A stretch of DNA of 64,000 nt from assembly GCF_000234665.1 (NCBI RefSeq), contig NC_018334.1, positions 620,001 through 684,000 on the forward strand, read 5' to 3'. Under the pieces are notes generated by a model that saw only the letters and a list, made by a program, of their open reading frames with translations, was not told the origin of the DNA and searched no databases. The translations under genes were made by a program, and so were the position numbers. This stretch comes from Leishmania mexicana MHOM/GT/2001/U1103. Taxonomy: Eukaryota > Euglenozoa > Kinetoplastea > Trypanosomatida > Trypanosomatidae. Below are positions 24,801-34,792 of the stretch, in pieces (the first letter of the stretch is position 1; every line of letters starts with the position of its first letter).

Positions 24801-27293
24801 CACCGTGCCAAGGCCGCAGCCGAAGCACCGTGACACAGCAGCAGCACCAGCAGCTTGCTCAGCGCACCGCAGAGGCGAGAACGCCTGCGCAGAGCCGCTA
24901 TAACCATCGTTCGCCGCGCAGCCAGCAGCGCCGCGCCGATCGCCCTCGAAGAACGTGATGTTCGCCTCTAACGTCGCCTGCATGATCCACGGCTGCTGCG
25001 GGACGTACGCCACCGACCGCGCTACGCCCACATGCCCCTCGAACCGGAACGCACCCAGAAGCGTCGCCAACAGCACAGACTTCCCGCTCCCCGTTGCGCC
25101 AACCACCACTGTCAACTGCGCGCGCGGGAACGACACGCACACATCGTGCAGGAGAGGCCTGTCCACCATCGCGTACAGCGCACCGCCACCATCACTGCCG
25201 CGCCCGTCCTCACCACCCGCAACAGCCGGACCGTCATCACCTTGCCCCACAGCAGCACCCACAGGCTCCCTACCGCCTTCACCCGTGGCAGGGGATACAG
25301 CCGCCCTCCGCCACTGCAGCTCCACCGGCACGCGGCGGCGCAGCGCCGCACACAGTACCCTCTGCGCCACGCGGCGCAGCCCCACGTGTCGCGGCTCGTA
25401 CACGGGAAGCGCAGCCGGCACTGACACAAGCACCCTTGCAACGTCGGCCGAAGCGGCACTCGGCAGCGGTGCGTCCATGGAAGCAGCGCCGCCACTCCCT
25501 GCGCTGTTGAACATGCGCTCCGCGTGCTCCACAATGATGTGCGAGTCGTCGCACTCCAAGAACTGCGTGACGCGCCCCGTCGACACAATGAACTTCGCCA
25601 GCGACGCGAAGGCCTCGGGAAGCATCATTACAGGGAAGGTTATAGCACTGACAATTGCAATTAGAGGGAACACCACCGATGCGTCAAGCTTGTGTCCGCT
25701 GAGGGTGTAGGTGGTGAGAACAGCGGCGATCATGAACGTCGGAGTGGAGAACACGCATGACCACAGTCCGACCTGACATATCTGCAGTCTTCGTCGAAAC
25801 CGCAACTCGTCGGCCCGTGCGTTATCTTCGATCGCCGAGACAAACTTCGACTCCCAACCCATCGTCTTCACGACACGGATGCCGGAGAGCAGCTCATTCG
25901 TGAGACGCAGGCGCTGATCCGTGCAGCTCGACAGGCTCTCTTGTGCACCGCCTATGGCATTCGTTAGACCCCCTTGTACAGGCAGTGAAGCAGCAAAAAC
26001 CAGGACAGCAGCCAGGGCGCTCGGTCCCACGAGAATGAAGAGGTAGGCAACGTACAGCGTCAGCATAGTCGGCGCCATCCACAGGAACATCACCCGCGTG
26101 GGAAATTCCTTGATGTTCTCAACGTCAGAGCTCGCCATCGTTAGCACACGGCCTGTGCTCATGTCCGGCCGCGACAGCGCATCCGGCGACACGGTCAGAC
26201 ACTTTTCAAAAATCAGGGCAAGTGTCGAGGTGCGGAAAAGGCTCGAAACACGCCGACTGCGGTGCATCTCCTTGTTCATCAAAGCTGGCTGTGCCAGCTT
26301 CACGATCACAAAGATCGAGAAGAAGAGCAACCCCGTCCTCACACCCTCGCGCTCCTTGCTCGACTGCAGGAACACCACAAACTGCTGCAGCAACCACGGT
26401 GTAGACACCTCACATATCATACCGGCAATCGAAGGTGGCAGCATCGCCATTAGATCGGAGCGAAACGTGTGGAGTAGCGCCCGGAGCAGCGACGGAGCGT
26501 GAGGCATACGTGGGCGCCTCGTATCTGCAATTCCACCCACCGAAACCGGCACCAGATCCTGCACGTACTCGCACGTGCACCGCGCCCGCCCATCCTGAAC
26601 CTGATAAAACAGACGCTCGCCGTGCACACACCCGTCGTGCACCACCTCCGCAGCCGCATCACCAGCCGCACGCACACGATACAGCGGAAGCGCACTGTCA
26701 GCGTCCCACTCCACACCGCACACAAGCGTGTGCGGTGTGTCACTCGACCGCACGTATCCCACCCACCGCAGCCGCCCGTGGACACCCTCCTCCCCCCGGA
26801 ATGCAACACGTGACAGCTCATTCCCAACACCCACACGCGCGCCAACCCATCGGCCGTGGTGGCCGCCGCCACCAACATCACTTTCACCCGCAGGGTCATT
26901 GCGGTCTCCACACCGCACTGGCAACGCAGTTTCCACGCGCGAACGCCACGCGTCCCGGCCCCTACGAACTTCTTCCTCGCGAAACGCGCGGCTCAGCAGT
27001 GCGCCACAGCACACGGCCCGGTGCGCACGCTGCGGCGGAGGCACGTACGCCTCCTCCAGCCGCTCCCTCCACGCAAGCGTAACGTATGGATCCAGCCACC
27101 TCAGCAGGTATCGTGCAAAAACGCCGCTCCGCTCCTCAGGAGCCTGCTCCAGCGACCCGCGTACCGAAGCCCAGTCCGGCTCAGCATCATCATCAACGCT
27201 ACCCTCCAGTAACGTACTAGTCGGCAGGCGCCACAACCGCCGATTCACCTCCCCAAAGGAAAAGATGCTATCAATCGCCGCTATTACCGACAT
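21861..27293 (-). CDS. PRP1: ABC transporter, ABCC subfamily, pentamidine resistance protein 1
   Basis: The 1810-residue protein has the layout and near-exact length of Leishmania PRP1/ABCC7 (about 1807 residues as I recall), an ATP-driven pump whose overexpression gives pentamidine resistance. The order is: soluble N-terminal region (1-285) with a CAP-Gly-like stretch at about 172-252; first membrane domain (about 286-575); nucleotide-binding domain 1 with Walker A GATGSGKS (732-739), signature LSGGQ (866-870) and Walker B VYLLDD (886-891); polar linker (about 965-1110); second membrane domain (about 1125-1425) with the ABCC-typical FDRTPLGRIVNRFSRD (1218-1233); then domain 2 with Walker A GRTGSGKS (1536-1543), signature FSVGQ (1655-1659), Walker B FILMDE (1676-1681) and switch His 1712. 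Domain 1 has Asp891 where domain 2 has the catalytic Glu1681, the usual ABCC asymmetry. No extra N-terminal TMD0 is seen. Domain 1 carries a low-complexity insertion at about 785-828. The start codon is only 28 bases from the edge of repeat A. Confidence 0.93.
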   Translation of the reverse strand: MSVIAAIDSIFSFGEVNRRLWRLPTSTLLEGSVDDDAEPDWASVRGSLEQAPEERSGVFARYLLRWLDPYVTLAWRERLEEAYVPPPQRAHRAVCCGALLSRAFREEEVRRGRDAWRSRVETALPVRCGDRNDPAGESDVGGGGHHGRWVGARVGVGNELSRVAFRGEEGVHGRLRWVGYVRSSDTPHTLVCGVEWDADSALPLYRVRAAGDAAAEVVHDGCVHGERLFYQVQDGRARCTCEYVQDLVPVSVGGIADTRRPRMPHAPSLLRALLHTFRSDLMAMLPPSIAGMICEVSTPWLLQQFVVFLQSSKEREGVRTGLLFFSIFVIVKLAQPALMNKEMHRSRRVSSLFRTSTLALIFEKCLTVSPDALSRPDMSTGRVLTMASSDVENIKEFPTRVMFLWMAPTMLTLYVAYLFILVGPSALAAVLVFAASLPVQGGLTNAIGGAQESLSSCTDQRLRLTNELLSGIRVVKTMGWESKFVSAIEDNARADELRFRRRLQICQVGLWSCVFSTPTFMIAAVLTTYTLSGHKLDASVVFPLIAIVSAITFPVMMLPEAFASLAKFIVSTGRVTQFLECDDSHIIVEHAERMFNSAGSGGAASMDAPLPSAASADVARVLVSVPAALPVYEPRHVGLRRVAQRVLCAALRRRVPVELQWRRAAVSPATGEGGREPVGAAVGQGDDGPAVAGGEDGRGSDGGGALYAMVDRPLLHDVCVSFPRAQLTVVVGATGSGKSVLLATLLGAFRFEGHVGVARSVAYVPQQPWIMQATLEANITFFEGDRRGAAGCAANDGYSGSAQAFSPLRCAEQAAGAAAVSRCFGCGLGTVRERLARAVRSCQLDVDMALMAGGLGTEIGERGINLSGGQKARVTLARAVYADRDVYLLDDPLSALDVHVGRRVMEEVVLRELAGKTRVLVTHQLQVLPHADQVVVMREGCAVFAGSYAAYAVSEWRAYVENEEAAAASKKGGCGAGQPPGTTGGDVEAKCAEVSSTCSSAVSVASCGGIREECDRVRCGGADGCASTEDVEWGKKDGSTLSSMQRHGSRVSENSEAEGGNERDSTVCEGVGLTSSSKAAPCTVKGPSGLVTDEDAADGGGLMTAEEKEIGHTPWSVYRAYVEAGGGISAASQVVLRYFVCEALSTGSSVWLTLWSVNYFGSALSTHKQLGVYLGLVLVVAATVSANDLFIFQFARRAARRLHATLLYTVSSATLEFFDRTPLGRIVNRFSRDIYVLDDELPANVIPFLGIAGYVMTSLAVTLYTSPLSMVMMLLATYAFVRLLKFYATVVREVRRRSSVVQSPLLSLLEEVMHGRATIAAYDKSHVLFAEALLRLDLVYSCTYVEKVVTLWLALRIEYIAALLIIAVGLIGVVEKLVEASPAMPEARVGLISLSLTMCLDLSWSLSALLDLAAVVEASMNSVQRVCHYIDRVPQEALFLEPRDAYVARAMAASGGGGRGGSGSSTRASDIVVVASGADEEGASAWQGAAARSGAGDEFGALKLEHVDLRYRPGLPLVLRDVSFAIAPGQKVGVVGRTGSGKSTLLLAFLRLVEVCGGRMLVCGRDARTYTLPALRRLFAMIPQDPVLFDGTIRSNVDPFGDATDEEVRAALVSVGFVGVGGSSATSPTAAGLPSAASGSMSALDTVVQGGGSNFSVGQRQLLCLARALLKKGCAFILMDEATANVDAQLDQAVQRIVAEQFGAYTVVTIAHRLYTVAAYDVVLVMARGRVVEMGQPRALLERRDSVLYGMVAQSAAVAGSREGLSREDAEDAVGGALSRGVGAGGAELSAAGREYRVAAAVASLLRQCK

Positions 27294-27320
27294 CTCCGGT
27301 CACTCAATGCACATCGATCT

Positions 27321-28052
27321 GCGATGCCGAGGTTAGGATGAGCAGGATGTGCAGCGTGCACCAAAAGGGCGCAGCAACGGTAACAAAAGACGAAGAGGAT
27401 CGAGTAGAGCTCGGGCGGTTCGCGATGCATGTGGTGCGGGGGGGGGGGGCGAGCACTGCGGCGACGGGGGAGGCGATGGCTGCCTGCTGGCGCGCCTGCC
27501 GCAGCGGCCTAAGCAGCCAAAAGACACACGAAGCCGGCCTCGCGTTTGGTGCGCCGGACCACGCCGTGTCGCGCCGCTGCAACGCGTGGCGGCACAAAGA
27601 TGGCCCCTCGAGGCAACGCCGGCGGCTGAACGGCGCCAATGCTGCCCACGCACGTGCGGCAATCGCGGGAGCCTCGGTGGCGAGCGGTGTGCCGCCACCA
27701 GTGCCGTAGTGGCACGGCCCAGTGTAGCACAAAATACGGAAGCATAGACCAAGCACAGCGGCAAGCCTGGTGCTGTGAGCCTTCACCAGAGAGAGAGAGC
27801 GAGAGACGCAGGCATACATCGGCGCGCGAGTGCGCTCCCGGCTCCACACACATCGGCGGGGACGAGACGAGCCACAGCTGCCGACAACGCGGCAGAGATG
27901 CGTGGCGGTGGAAGAAACAGACTGTGATCTGCGTGTGTCACGACGCGAGAAATCAGATGCGCATCCGCGTGGGGTGAGGGCACAGTCGCATCGCCTCGCC
28001 TGGATCGCGCATACAAAACGAAGAGCCTGCGCAAGCCGGCAGATACCTGTCC
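27321..28052. repeat. Repeat A, copy 1 (PRP1-proximal)
   Basis: This 732-base segment recurs at 29594-30320. The compared parts are identical except in a G homopolymer near 27438: 12 G here and 7 G in copy 2, which accounts exactly for the five-base length difference. It begins 28 bases upstream of the PRP1 start codon, so it contains most of the PRP1 leader and probably its splice-acceptor region. It is cut off by the assembly gap. Confidence 0.95.
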
Positions 28053-28152
28053 NNNNNNNNNNNNNNNNNNNNNNNNNNNNNNNNNNNNNNNNNNNNNNNN
28101 NNNNNNNNNNNNNNNNNNNNNNNNNNNNNNNNNNNNNNNNNNNNNNNNNNNN
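28053..28152. other. Assembly gap (100 N)
   Basis: Exactly 100 undetermined bases, the conventional filler for a gap of unknown size. It joins the end of repeat A1 to the start of repeat B1. In the complete downstream copy, the same A and B ends are separated by about 13.4 kb (30321-43742), so this gap may hide a full unit. Confidence 0.95.
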
Positions 28153-29600
28153 CATGCGCGTGACTGCGTGCCGGTACGCGCTGGGTGTTTGCAGAGGGCG
28201 GAGGCAGAGGGGTAGTGTAGGATGTCGGACAAGCCATGGAAGCACAAAAGCAAAGCGAAGGGAGAGAAGGGAGGGAGAAGAGCGCGCGCGAGCACAGCGC
28301 AGAGGGGAGGACGGGCCGAATGGCGGAAGCGGGCAAATGAGTAAAACGATAACGATAGCGTCGACGCGCACACGGGCATCGGTCACGGCATGAGCGTGCA
28401 CGCCCTGGCCGCCCCTCACAAAAGAGCGACGGCCGTCCCGTTTCGTCGATTGCCGGGGGCACGCGTTCCCCGCCCCCTCTGTGGCGCCCCCTCCTTATGC
28501 CATTTCGGGTCGCATCGGCGCTCGACGGCACACGAGAGAGCAGAGCAAGGCATCAGTCCCCCGCACACACACAACGGAAGGCGAGCGGGACAGCAGAGAG
28601 AGGCAGGCGGAGAATCAGGTGAGGGGGGCGGCGGGGCGTTGGCTGGCGTGCCCGCCGCCACCCTTGCCCTCACGTATGTGCTGCACCGCGAAACCTGGCG
28701 CATGCATCGCCGGGCGCCATCGATCCCGCTTCCCCCAGACGTGCCGCGTACGAGCCCGCTTTCATCCTCGCCGCCCCCGCAATGCTCTTCGCTAGCGTCG
28801 GCCCCCTGCCGCCTTCCGTACACCCACGCCCGCAAACGCGCCCCCACAACGACGCGGTCGCGACCAGGAGAGCGGCGAGGGAGCACGCAAAGCCGAGGGA
28901 TAATCAAGACGAGGCGGAGAGCCGAGTGCGCGACCAGCGACAGCAAAGCCGCATCCATGCCGGTGCGTCAGCGAGTGCCGATACGCATGACAGCGCACCC
29001 GCGACACAAGCACAGGCACCTACCGTATGGCGCACACATCCGGCACCAGCACTCCACCGCCCACCGGCGCAGAGGCGCGCACGCAACGCCAAGCCATGCG
29101 CCGCACCGCCAAACCCGCGCAAAGGACAAGCGCCTAAAGGCACGCTCAAGGGCAAACAGAAACAAGCAGAAAACGGCGCACAGACGCGCGCGTATACACG
29201 CACACACATGCATAGATAGGTACATGCGTGTCTGCGTGTGCTGCCCCTCCCTTGCCGGCGTGGCAGGCACAGGGTGGTGCGAGGGAGGGAAGGTGCGCAG
29301 AGGGGAAATGGGTGCCGCCACCCGCAGCATACGCACAGGCGGGCAGTCACGCACACGGCCTGCGCGACCGCGCCGCGCACACAGAGCCCCACGACGCAAA
29401 GCGGTACCCGCGCGCCGTCGGTATGTCTTTGCCTGGTGCCCCTCGCCACCTCTGCCTCGTGGGGCAGCACCGGTGCCCCGGCAGGGCAAACGCGGCAGAG
29501 AGACGAGCACAAAACGCTGGCGGCGCGTGAGAGGCGAGGCAGAGCACGCATGCCCGTCCTCTCTCTGCAGAGGGCAACGGTGGCTCGCGGACCGCGATGC
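28153..29600. repeat. Repeat B, copy 1
   Basis: About 1.45 kb matching 43743-45190 at a constant offset of 15590 bases with very few differences (for example GTGTTTG versus GGTTGTTG near the left end, and one A/C change near 28710/44300). It has no credible gene. Its right end runs straight into repeat A2 at a hybrid junction around 29593/29594. Confidence 0.93.
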
Positions 29601-30320
29601 CGAGGTTAGGATGAGCAGGATGTGCAGCGTGCACCAAAAGGGCGCAGCAACGGTAACAAAAGACGAAGAGGATCGAGTAGAGCTCGGGCGGTTCGCGATG
29701 CATGTGGTGCGGGGGGGCGAGCACTGCGGCGACGGGGGAGGCGATGGCTGCCTGCTGGCGCGCCTGCCGCAGCGGCCTAAGCAGCCAAAAGACACACGAA
29801 GCCGGCCTCGCGTTTGGTGCGCCGGACCACGCCGTGTCGCGCCGCTGCAACGCGTGGCGGCACAAAGATGGCCCCTCGAGGCAACGCCGGCGGCTGAACG
29901 GCGCCAATGCTGCCCACGCACGTGCGGCAATCGCGGGAGCCTCGGTGGCGAGCGGTGTGCCGCCACCAGTGCCGTAGTGGCACGGCCCAGTGTAGCACAA
30001 AATACGGAAGCATAGACCAAGCACAGCGGCAAGCCTGGTGCTGTGAGCCTTCACCAGAGAGAGAGAGCGAGAGACGCAGGCATACATCGGCGCGCGAGTG
30101 CGCTCCCGGCTCCACACACATCGGCGGGGACGAGACGAGCCACAGCTGCCGACAACGCGGCAGAGATGCGTGGCGGTGGAAGAAACAGACTGTGATCTGC
30201 GTGTGTCACGACGCGAGAAATCAGATGCGCATCCGCGTGGGGTGAGGGCACAGTCGCATCGCCTCGCCTGGATCGCGCATACAAAACGAAGAGCCTGCGC
30301 AAGCCGGCAGATACCTGTCC
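29594..30320. repeat. Repeat A, copy 2
   Basis: Second copy of the PRP1-proximal repeat, 727 bases, matching 27321-28052 apart from the shorter G run. Here it lies upstream of repeat B instead of PRP1, so it is a leader region without its gene. The sequence continues past 30320 into 30321-31166, which has no second copy in the window. Confidence 0.95.
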
Positions 30321-33300
30321 TCCAGCACCGCTCGCTTCGCACACGCCTGGCGGCGGTGGCCGGTGCCGGCGACGGTGAGGCTCACACGAGGAGATGGAGC
30401 GCGGCGACAGCGCGGCGATTCAGCCGACCCGCCGGCGGCACAGGGCACGATGCCAGCCGAGCAAGCACGGGACAGAGGGAGGCGAACGAGAGAGCGGCCA
30501 CCCACGGGGGGAGCGAGGAGGCGCGCAGCAGGCTCACGAGGACCGGGGGCTGCTGTTCGTCGGGGATGAGCTGTGCTCGCGCAGGCGCTGAGGTGGGTAA
30601 CGGCGTGCGCGCGGCGCGCGTCAGGTGAGGCGTCGACAGCGCGACTGGAAGGCGGCAGACGCGCAGCGGAACGGGTCCGAGGAGATGCGCCAAGGTGCAC
30701 ACGCTGCATGCAACGAAGAAGACTAGGGAGGCCACGTGGCGCCTCGCGGCCGACTGGGAAGACGGATGCGGTGTAGGTGCGGAGCGGGCGCGCTCGCTGG
30801 GCGAAGGGCGTCGGCGGTACAGGAGCACGCAAAGAAAGAGCCACAGCCCTCCCGTGCCCTCCGCTCACTCCCACTTCGCCCCCTCCCCTCCCCACGCAAC
30901 AGCGACGCGTGCTCGCCGGCGCCGCGCCTGCGTCCTCCACAAACGATGCCGTCGAGGCGCCACCAGCGTGCATCGCGGCCCGGCCCCCATGCGCTGCGAG
31001 CCCTCCCGAGGACGCTGTCCGCCGCACACCGCAAGAGACAAGCAGCCCGCCTACGTGGGCGCCACGCCCTCTCACATTCCGGCGCCACCGCTCGCGTGCA
31101 CCCTTCCGCTTGCGCATCCTCACTCAACGGCCCCCCTAGGCATGATCGTATAGACCGTCGCATGCGGGGAGATCCCTCGCGGCATGTGTGAGAGAGGGAG
31201 GTGGGAAAACGCAGGCGGGGCCAGGCCAGAAGCGAAGAGACAGCAAGGAGGAAAGAGAGCCGAGTCATAGAAGGCAGCGGGAGTACAGGCAAGCCGACAC
31301 ACACGCACCGAGGCACATGGCACTTCGCACTGTCGCCAGTTCTGCGGAATGGCGCGCAGGGAATACAGGAGCAGGCTGGGACAGAGCAGGCCGTCCGACC
31401 CTGTGTGGCTGTCCAGGCGGGTGTCTCCTGTCTCCGCTGCCAGCCCCTCATGCCTGCACGCCCCGCTCTGCGTCCGTTTCTCTTTTGTCGTCACACTGCA
31501 GGCGGGGAGGAGGGGGGCGGGCCGCCGAGTCTGCCGCACCTGCAAACAAGGGAAGGGGTAAAGGCGAGGGCCTCGCTCAGCGAGCGGACGCGTGCGTGAA
31601 TGCGTGGAGCCGGTGTGGGTCCATGCCGGTCCCGCGCAGAGCGTCGCGACAGAGAGGGAGACAGAGCGACACGCGCGGCAGTACGTGCACGGCCCTGGCC
31701 CGGCAGACAACGGCACACACAGTCACACATCCGCCTGCACACAGAGCGAGACGCGCAAAGATATAAACAATCAAAACAGCGAACAAAAAATGAACAGAGG
31801 CAGACAGGGCCACGCCCGCACCGCGAGAGAGGCACAGCGAGGCGGCATGCGCGACTTCACCACCGCGGAGAGACGGAGGGGGGAGTGAGCGACAGAAGCT
31901 TCCACGGGCAGCGAGAGGCGTCGATGCAGCCCCCCGCCACCCACCACCCCCTCCACAACCAAAGAGGGAAGAGCGCCGCGTGTCGCACGCGCCTCTCTTT
32001 CTTCCCTCGTCCACAACGTGCGGTCGAAGCAAGAAGCCGAGAGAGAGCGAAGCGTGCAGGGGTGCCCTGAGACCATCCCCCTCCCCCTCAGTCTTGCAGC
32101 GCTCGCGATGCTCCGCCATCGCATCCAGCTCAGATTGCGGCACGTGCGCGGAGACGGACAGAGGGGGCAGATGCCGTGCGTGCTGCAGCCGCTCAAGGCG
32201 GCAAAGCGCACCGCTGCATCCGCCTGAGCACCGCCTGCCCCACCGCCTCGCACTTGCCCCCAATACAGCCGCCGCCGCCGAGGGCGCACACAACCACCAC
32301 GAGCCAGCTGCCGGGGACGCTCCCCGCAAGTCCCTGCCGTGATGCACAGGCCAGGGCGTGGAAGCTGCACCTCGGCCGCAAGCGAAGAGGGGGAGAGGGG
32401 GTCGGAGTGAACAACAAATAGGGGCCAGACGTTACAGAGCATGAGGAAGACAGCGCACACACGCACGCCCCGGTGCGAAGAAAACAAGCGACACATTGAA
32501 GGCTGAAGCACGAGCGTGAAGATGCCAAAGAACGGGGAGGAGCTGGTGGGGGAGCAGTCAGCAATCATCGGATGCAAGGAAAGGCGAGGCAACAAAAGAC
32601 GTCCACCGAGTCAGCCTCAAGTCCTGAAAGCAGACGCACAGACGAAGCATACGCGAGTGAGCCCAGTGCGGAGGGACGAGCACAGGTGTGCCGCCGGCGT
32701 CGCTCCAGTGCACAGCACAGGGCCAGTGGCGCGCGGCCCCCACCACGTCCTACCGTAAACGGCTGCCCCTCCCCGTCTGCAGCGTTGCGCCTCCCCTTTA
32801 CTTTTATCGGCGTCACCAGCACAGCCCCGGCCTCACTGCCTTGCCGTTACAGCAAGCGCGCTCCATACGCGACCCCATGTCGCGCTGAGGCTCCCGGGGG
32901 CAGACAGCGACAGAGGCATCGGATCAGCAGACGGAACGCAATCAAGAATGCACAACACGATGAGAGCGCCCGTGATGGAGGGCGGTACACTTAGAGAATG
33001 AGAAAGCAAGAAAATGGGCGGCGTCAACCAAGCCAGGTAATAAAAGTCATGAGAGAAAATGGAGAGAGGAATACATCGAAAATGGAGAGAGAGCCACGCC
33101 CGCACAGTGGGAGCCCCGTGTTGCGCATATAGCGGACCGCATAAACCACGACCGGGCACCACAGCACTCGTGCAAAGGAAGCACGAACAATGAAAAGGAG
33201 AAGCGAAACAAGCTGCCCCGCCCGTGAGCGGAGGGCGGGAGCGCGACCAGCGCACAGAGAGCATAGCGAGCAACGGAGCGATCAGTGCCCGCGCGCCGGC

Positions 33301-34711
33301 GCCAGCACGCGATGCAGACAAAGTAAAAAGAGAGACACAAGACACACACAACACAAGAGACAGCCGGTCGCAACCGCGGCGGCGCACCGTCCGGATATTG
33401 CACCCTCCCGTTCCCCTTCGCCCTCCCCTCGCGCTCCGGCCCGTCTCGCGCCCTGAAGTACTCGACCTCACAACGGCGCCCACAGCCCCCTCCCCGCCCA
33501 CGCGCGTCGCCCCGCCACCACTCACGCCGCGCCCGCCGCACTCCAGCACAAAAATGTACGCCGCCACCTCCAGCCGCGCAACAGAGGCCGCATGTAGGAG
33601 CCGAGCGCGACACGTGAGAGAGCGCCACCCGCGCCGCGCACGGCGAAGCACAGCCGCGGGCGCTCGCCACGGCGATCCAGGTCAACAGAGAACGGCAGCG
33701 CAGGCCAAGGCGCCCCAGGGGCATCGTCGGAGCGTACGCGCGCCGAGCAAGCACAGAGCACAGAAACGCGTCGGTGGCAGCTTTACAACGAGAGAGCGCA
33801 CCTCGGCAGAGAAAGCGCAAGGCATCCCCAGCAGAAGGACGGAGAGGAACAGAGGGAGTGAGCGGGCAGGCACAGGGCGCACGGGAGCAGAGCCCCACAA
33901 TCCGCCTCCACGCCTTCCCCGGCTTTCGCGTGCCGCCTCGCACACACCAGCAAGTGCACACAGCAACGCGCACCGCGATGCCCCTGACGCCTCTCCACAC
34001 ATCTGCATCCGCACCAGCCCAAGCGCACGCTCCCCCAGATGCGTACACGCACACGCAGACACAGCCCATGCCCTCACACCACCAAGGCAGCCGCTGCGCA
34101 AAGCCGAGTGCGCCGCCCCACAGCGTGGGGGAGCGTGTGCGGCGATGAGTGCGCGTACAGCGCGCAGAGCAGCCACCTGTGAAGCGCAGCCAGCACCACA
34201 AGAGGCCAGCGACGAGGAAGTGGGAGCAGGCGGAGTCGAGCACAGCGCACAACAAAAAGAGCTCCAGCCCGCCGCGCGCACGGCACGGTGCCGGCAACGG
34301 TCAGTCCCCGAAGCATCACGCAGACCTCGGCCAGGAAACAGGACCGGCGCAGCGCAACATGAGAGGGGCGCCGCTGCGCAAAGCCCGCACAGCCACACGA
34401 AGCGAAAACGGAACACAGCGAGGGGAGAGAAGCGGTCGTGCAGCCCGCAACAGCGAGCAAGCGGTGACAGGGCCAGCGACGCCGGTGCGGCAAAGCGCAA
34501 GAGGCACTGGCGTGTCTGCAGGCAAGCAGCTGCTGCGGGGCACGAGTACCACGGAGCGGAGGGCAGCCCTCGCATGCGTGGTGGCGCCCCGGCAGCCCAC
34601 CCCTCGCCTCCCCGCACCGCAGGGGCCACAAGGCGGCACACCACGGGCACCGGTGCACACGAAGAGGCGCCGGTGAGCACTGCGCCGCCGTCTCACGCCC
34701 ACAGGCTCGCC

Positions 34712-34792
34712 CTACGCAAGCACAGCGCCAACCACCACCACAGCCGCGGAGACGACAGCGGCAGCAGGCCCCACAGGGAACGCAGCAGCATC
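34712..34792 (-). pseudogene. Orphan GPI-attachment tail after the PSA stop codon
   Basis: Twenty-six codons plus a TAG stop at 34712-34714 follow the PSA stop codon (34793-34795) in the same frame. They encode the same hydrophobic tail, starting DAAAFPVGP and ending VVGAVLA, that closes the sister gene at 41046. There the codon at this place is GAG (Glu), not TAG. The tail is therefore present but separated from the coding sequence by one stop codon. It would be translated only by readthrough, or after conversion from the sister gene. Confidence 0.85.

Larger units (their letters stand above)
27294..34792. other. Repeat-rich intergenic interval upstream of PRP1
   Basis: About 7.5 kb between PRP1 and the first PSA gene, holding repeats A1, B1, A2 and the first part of C1, with one assembly gap. 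The only stretch outside these repeats and the gap is 30321-31166. The plus strand is rich in C and A. Long plus-strand frames, including one of 707 codons at 33224-35347, are compositional: they read as Arg/Pro/His/Ser-rich filler and the two repeat copies of that frame end at different places. I see no gene here. Confidence 0.6.

Noticed and set aside
21861..27293. Long plus-strand frames inside PRP1 (for example 22147-22992)
   Set aside because: They are antisense shadows of a GC-rich coding sequence; all ABC motifs are on the minus strand.
27294..34792. Possible SIDER-type degenerate retroposons in the untranslated regions
   Set aside because: Leishmania 3' untranslated regions often carry them, but I could not recognise the conserved signature by eye and report none. 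A profile search with SIDER1/SIDER2 models would decide.
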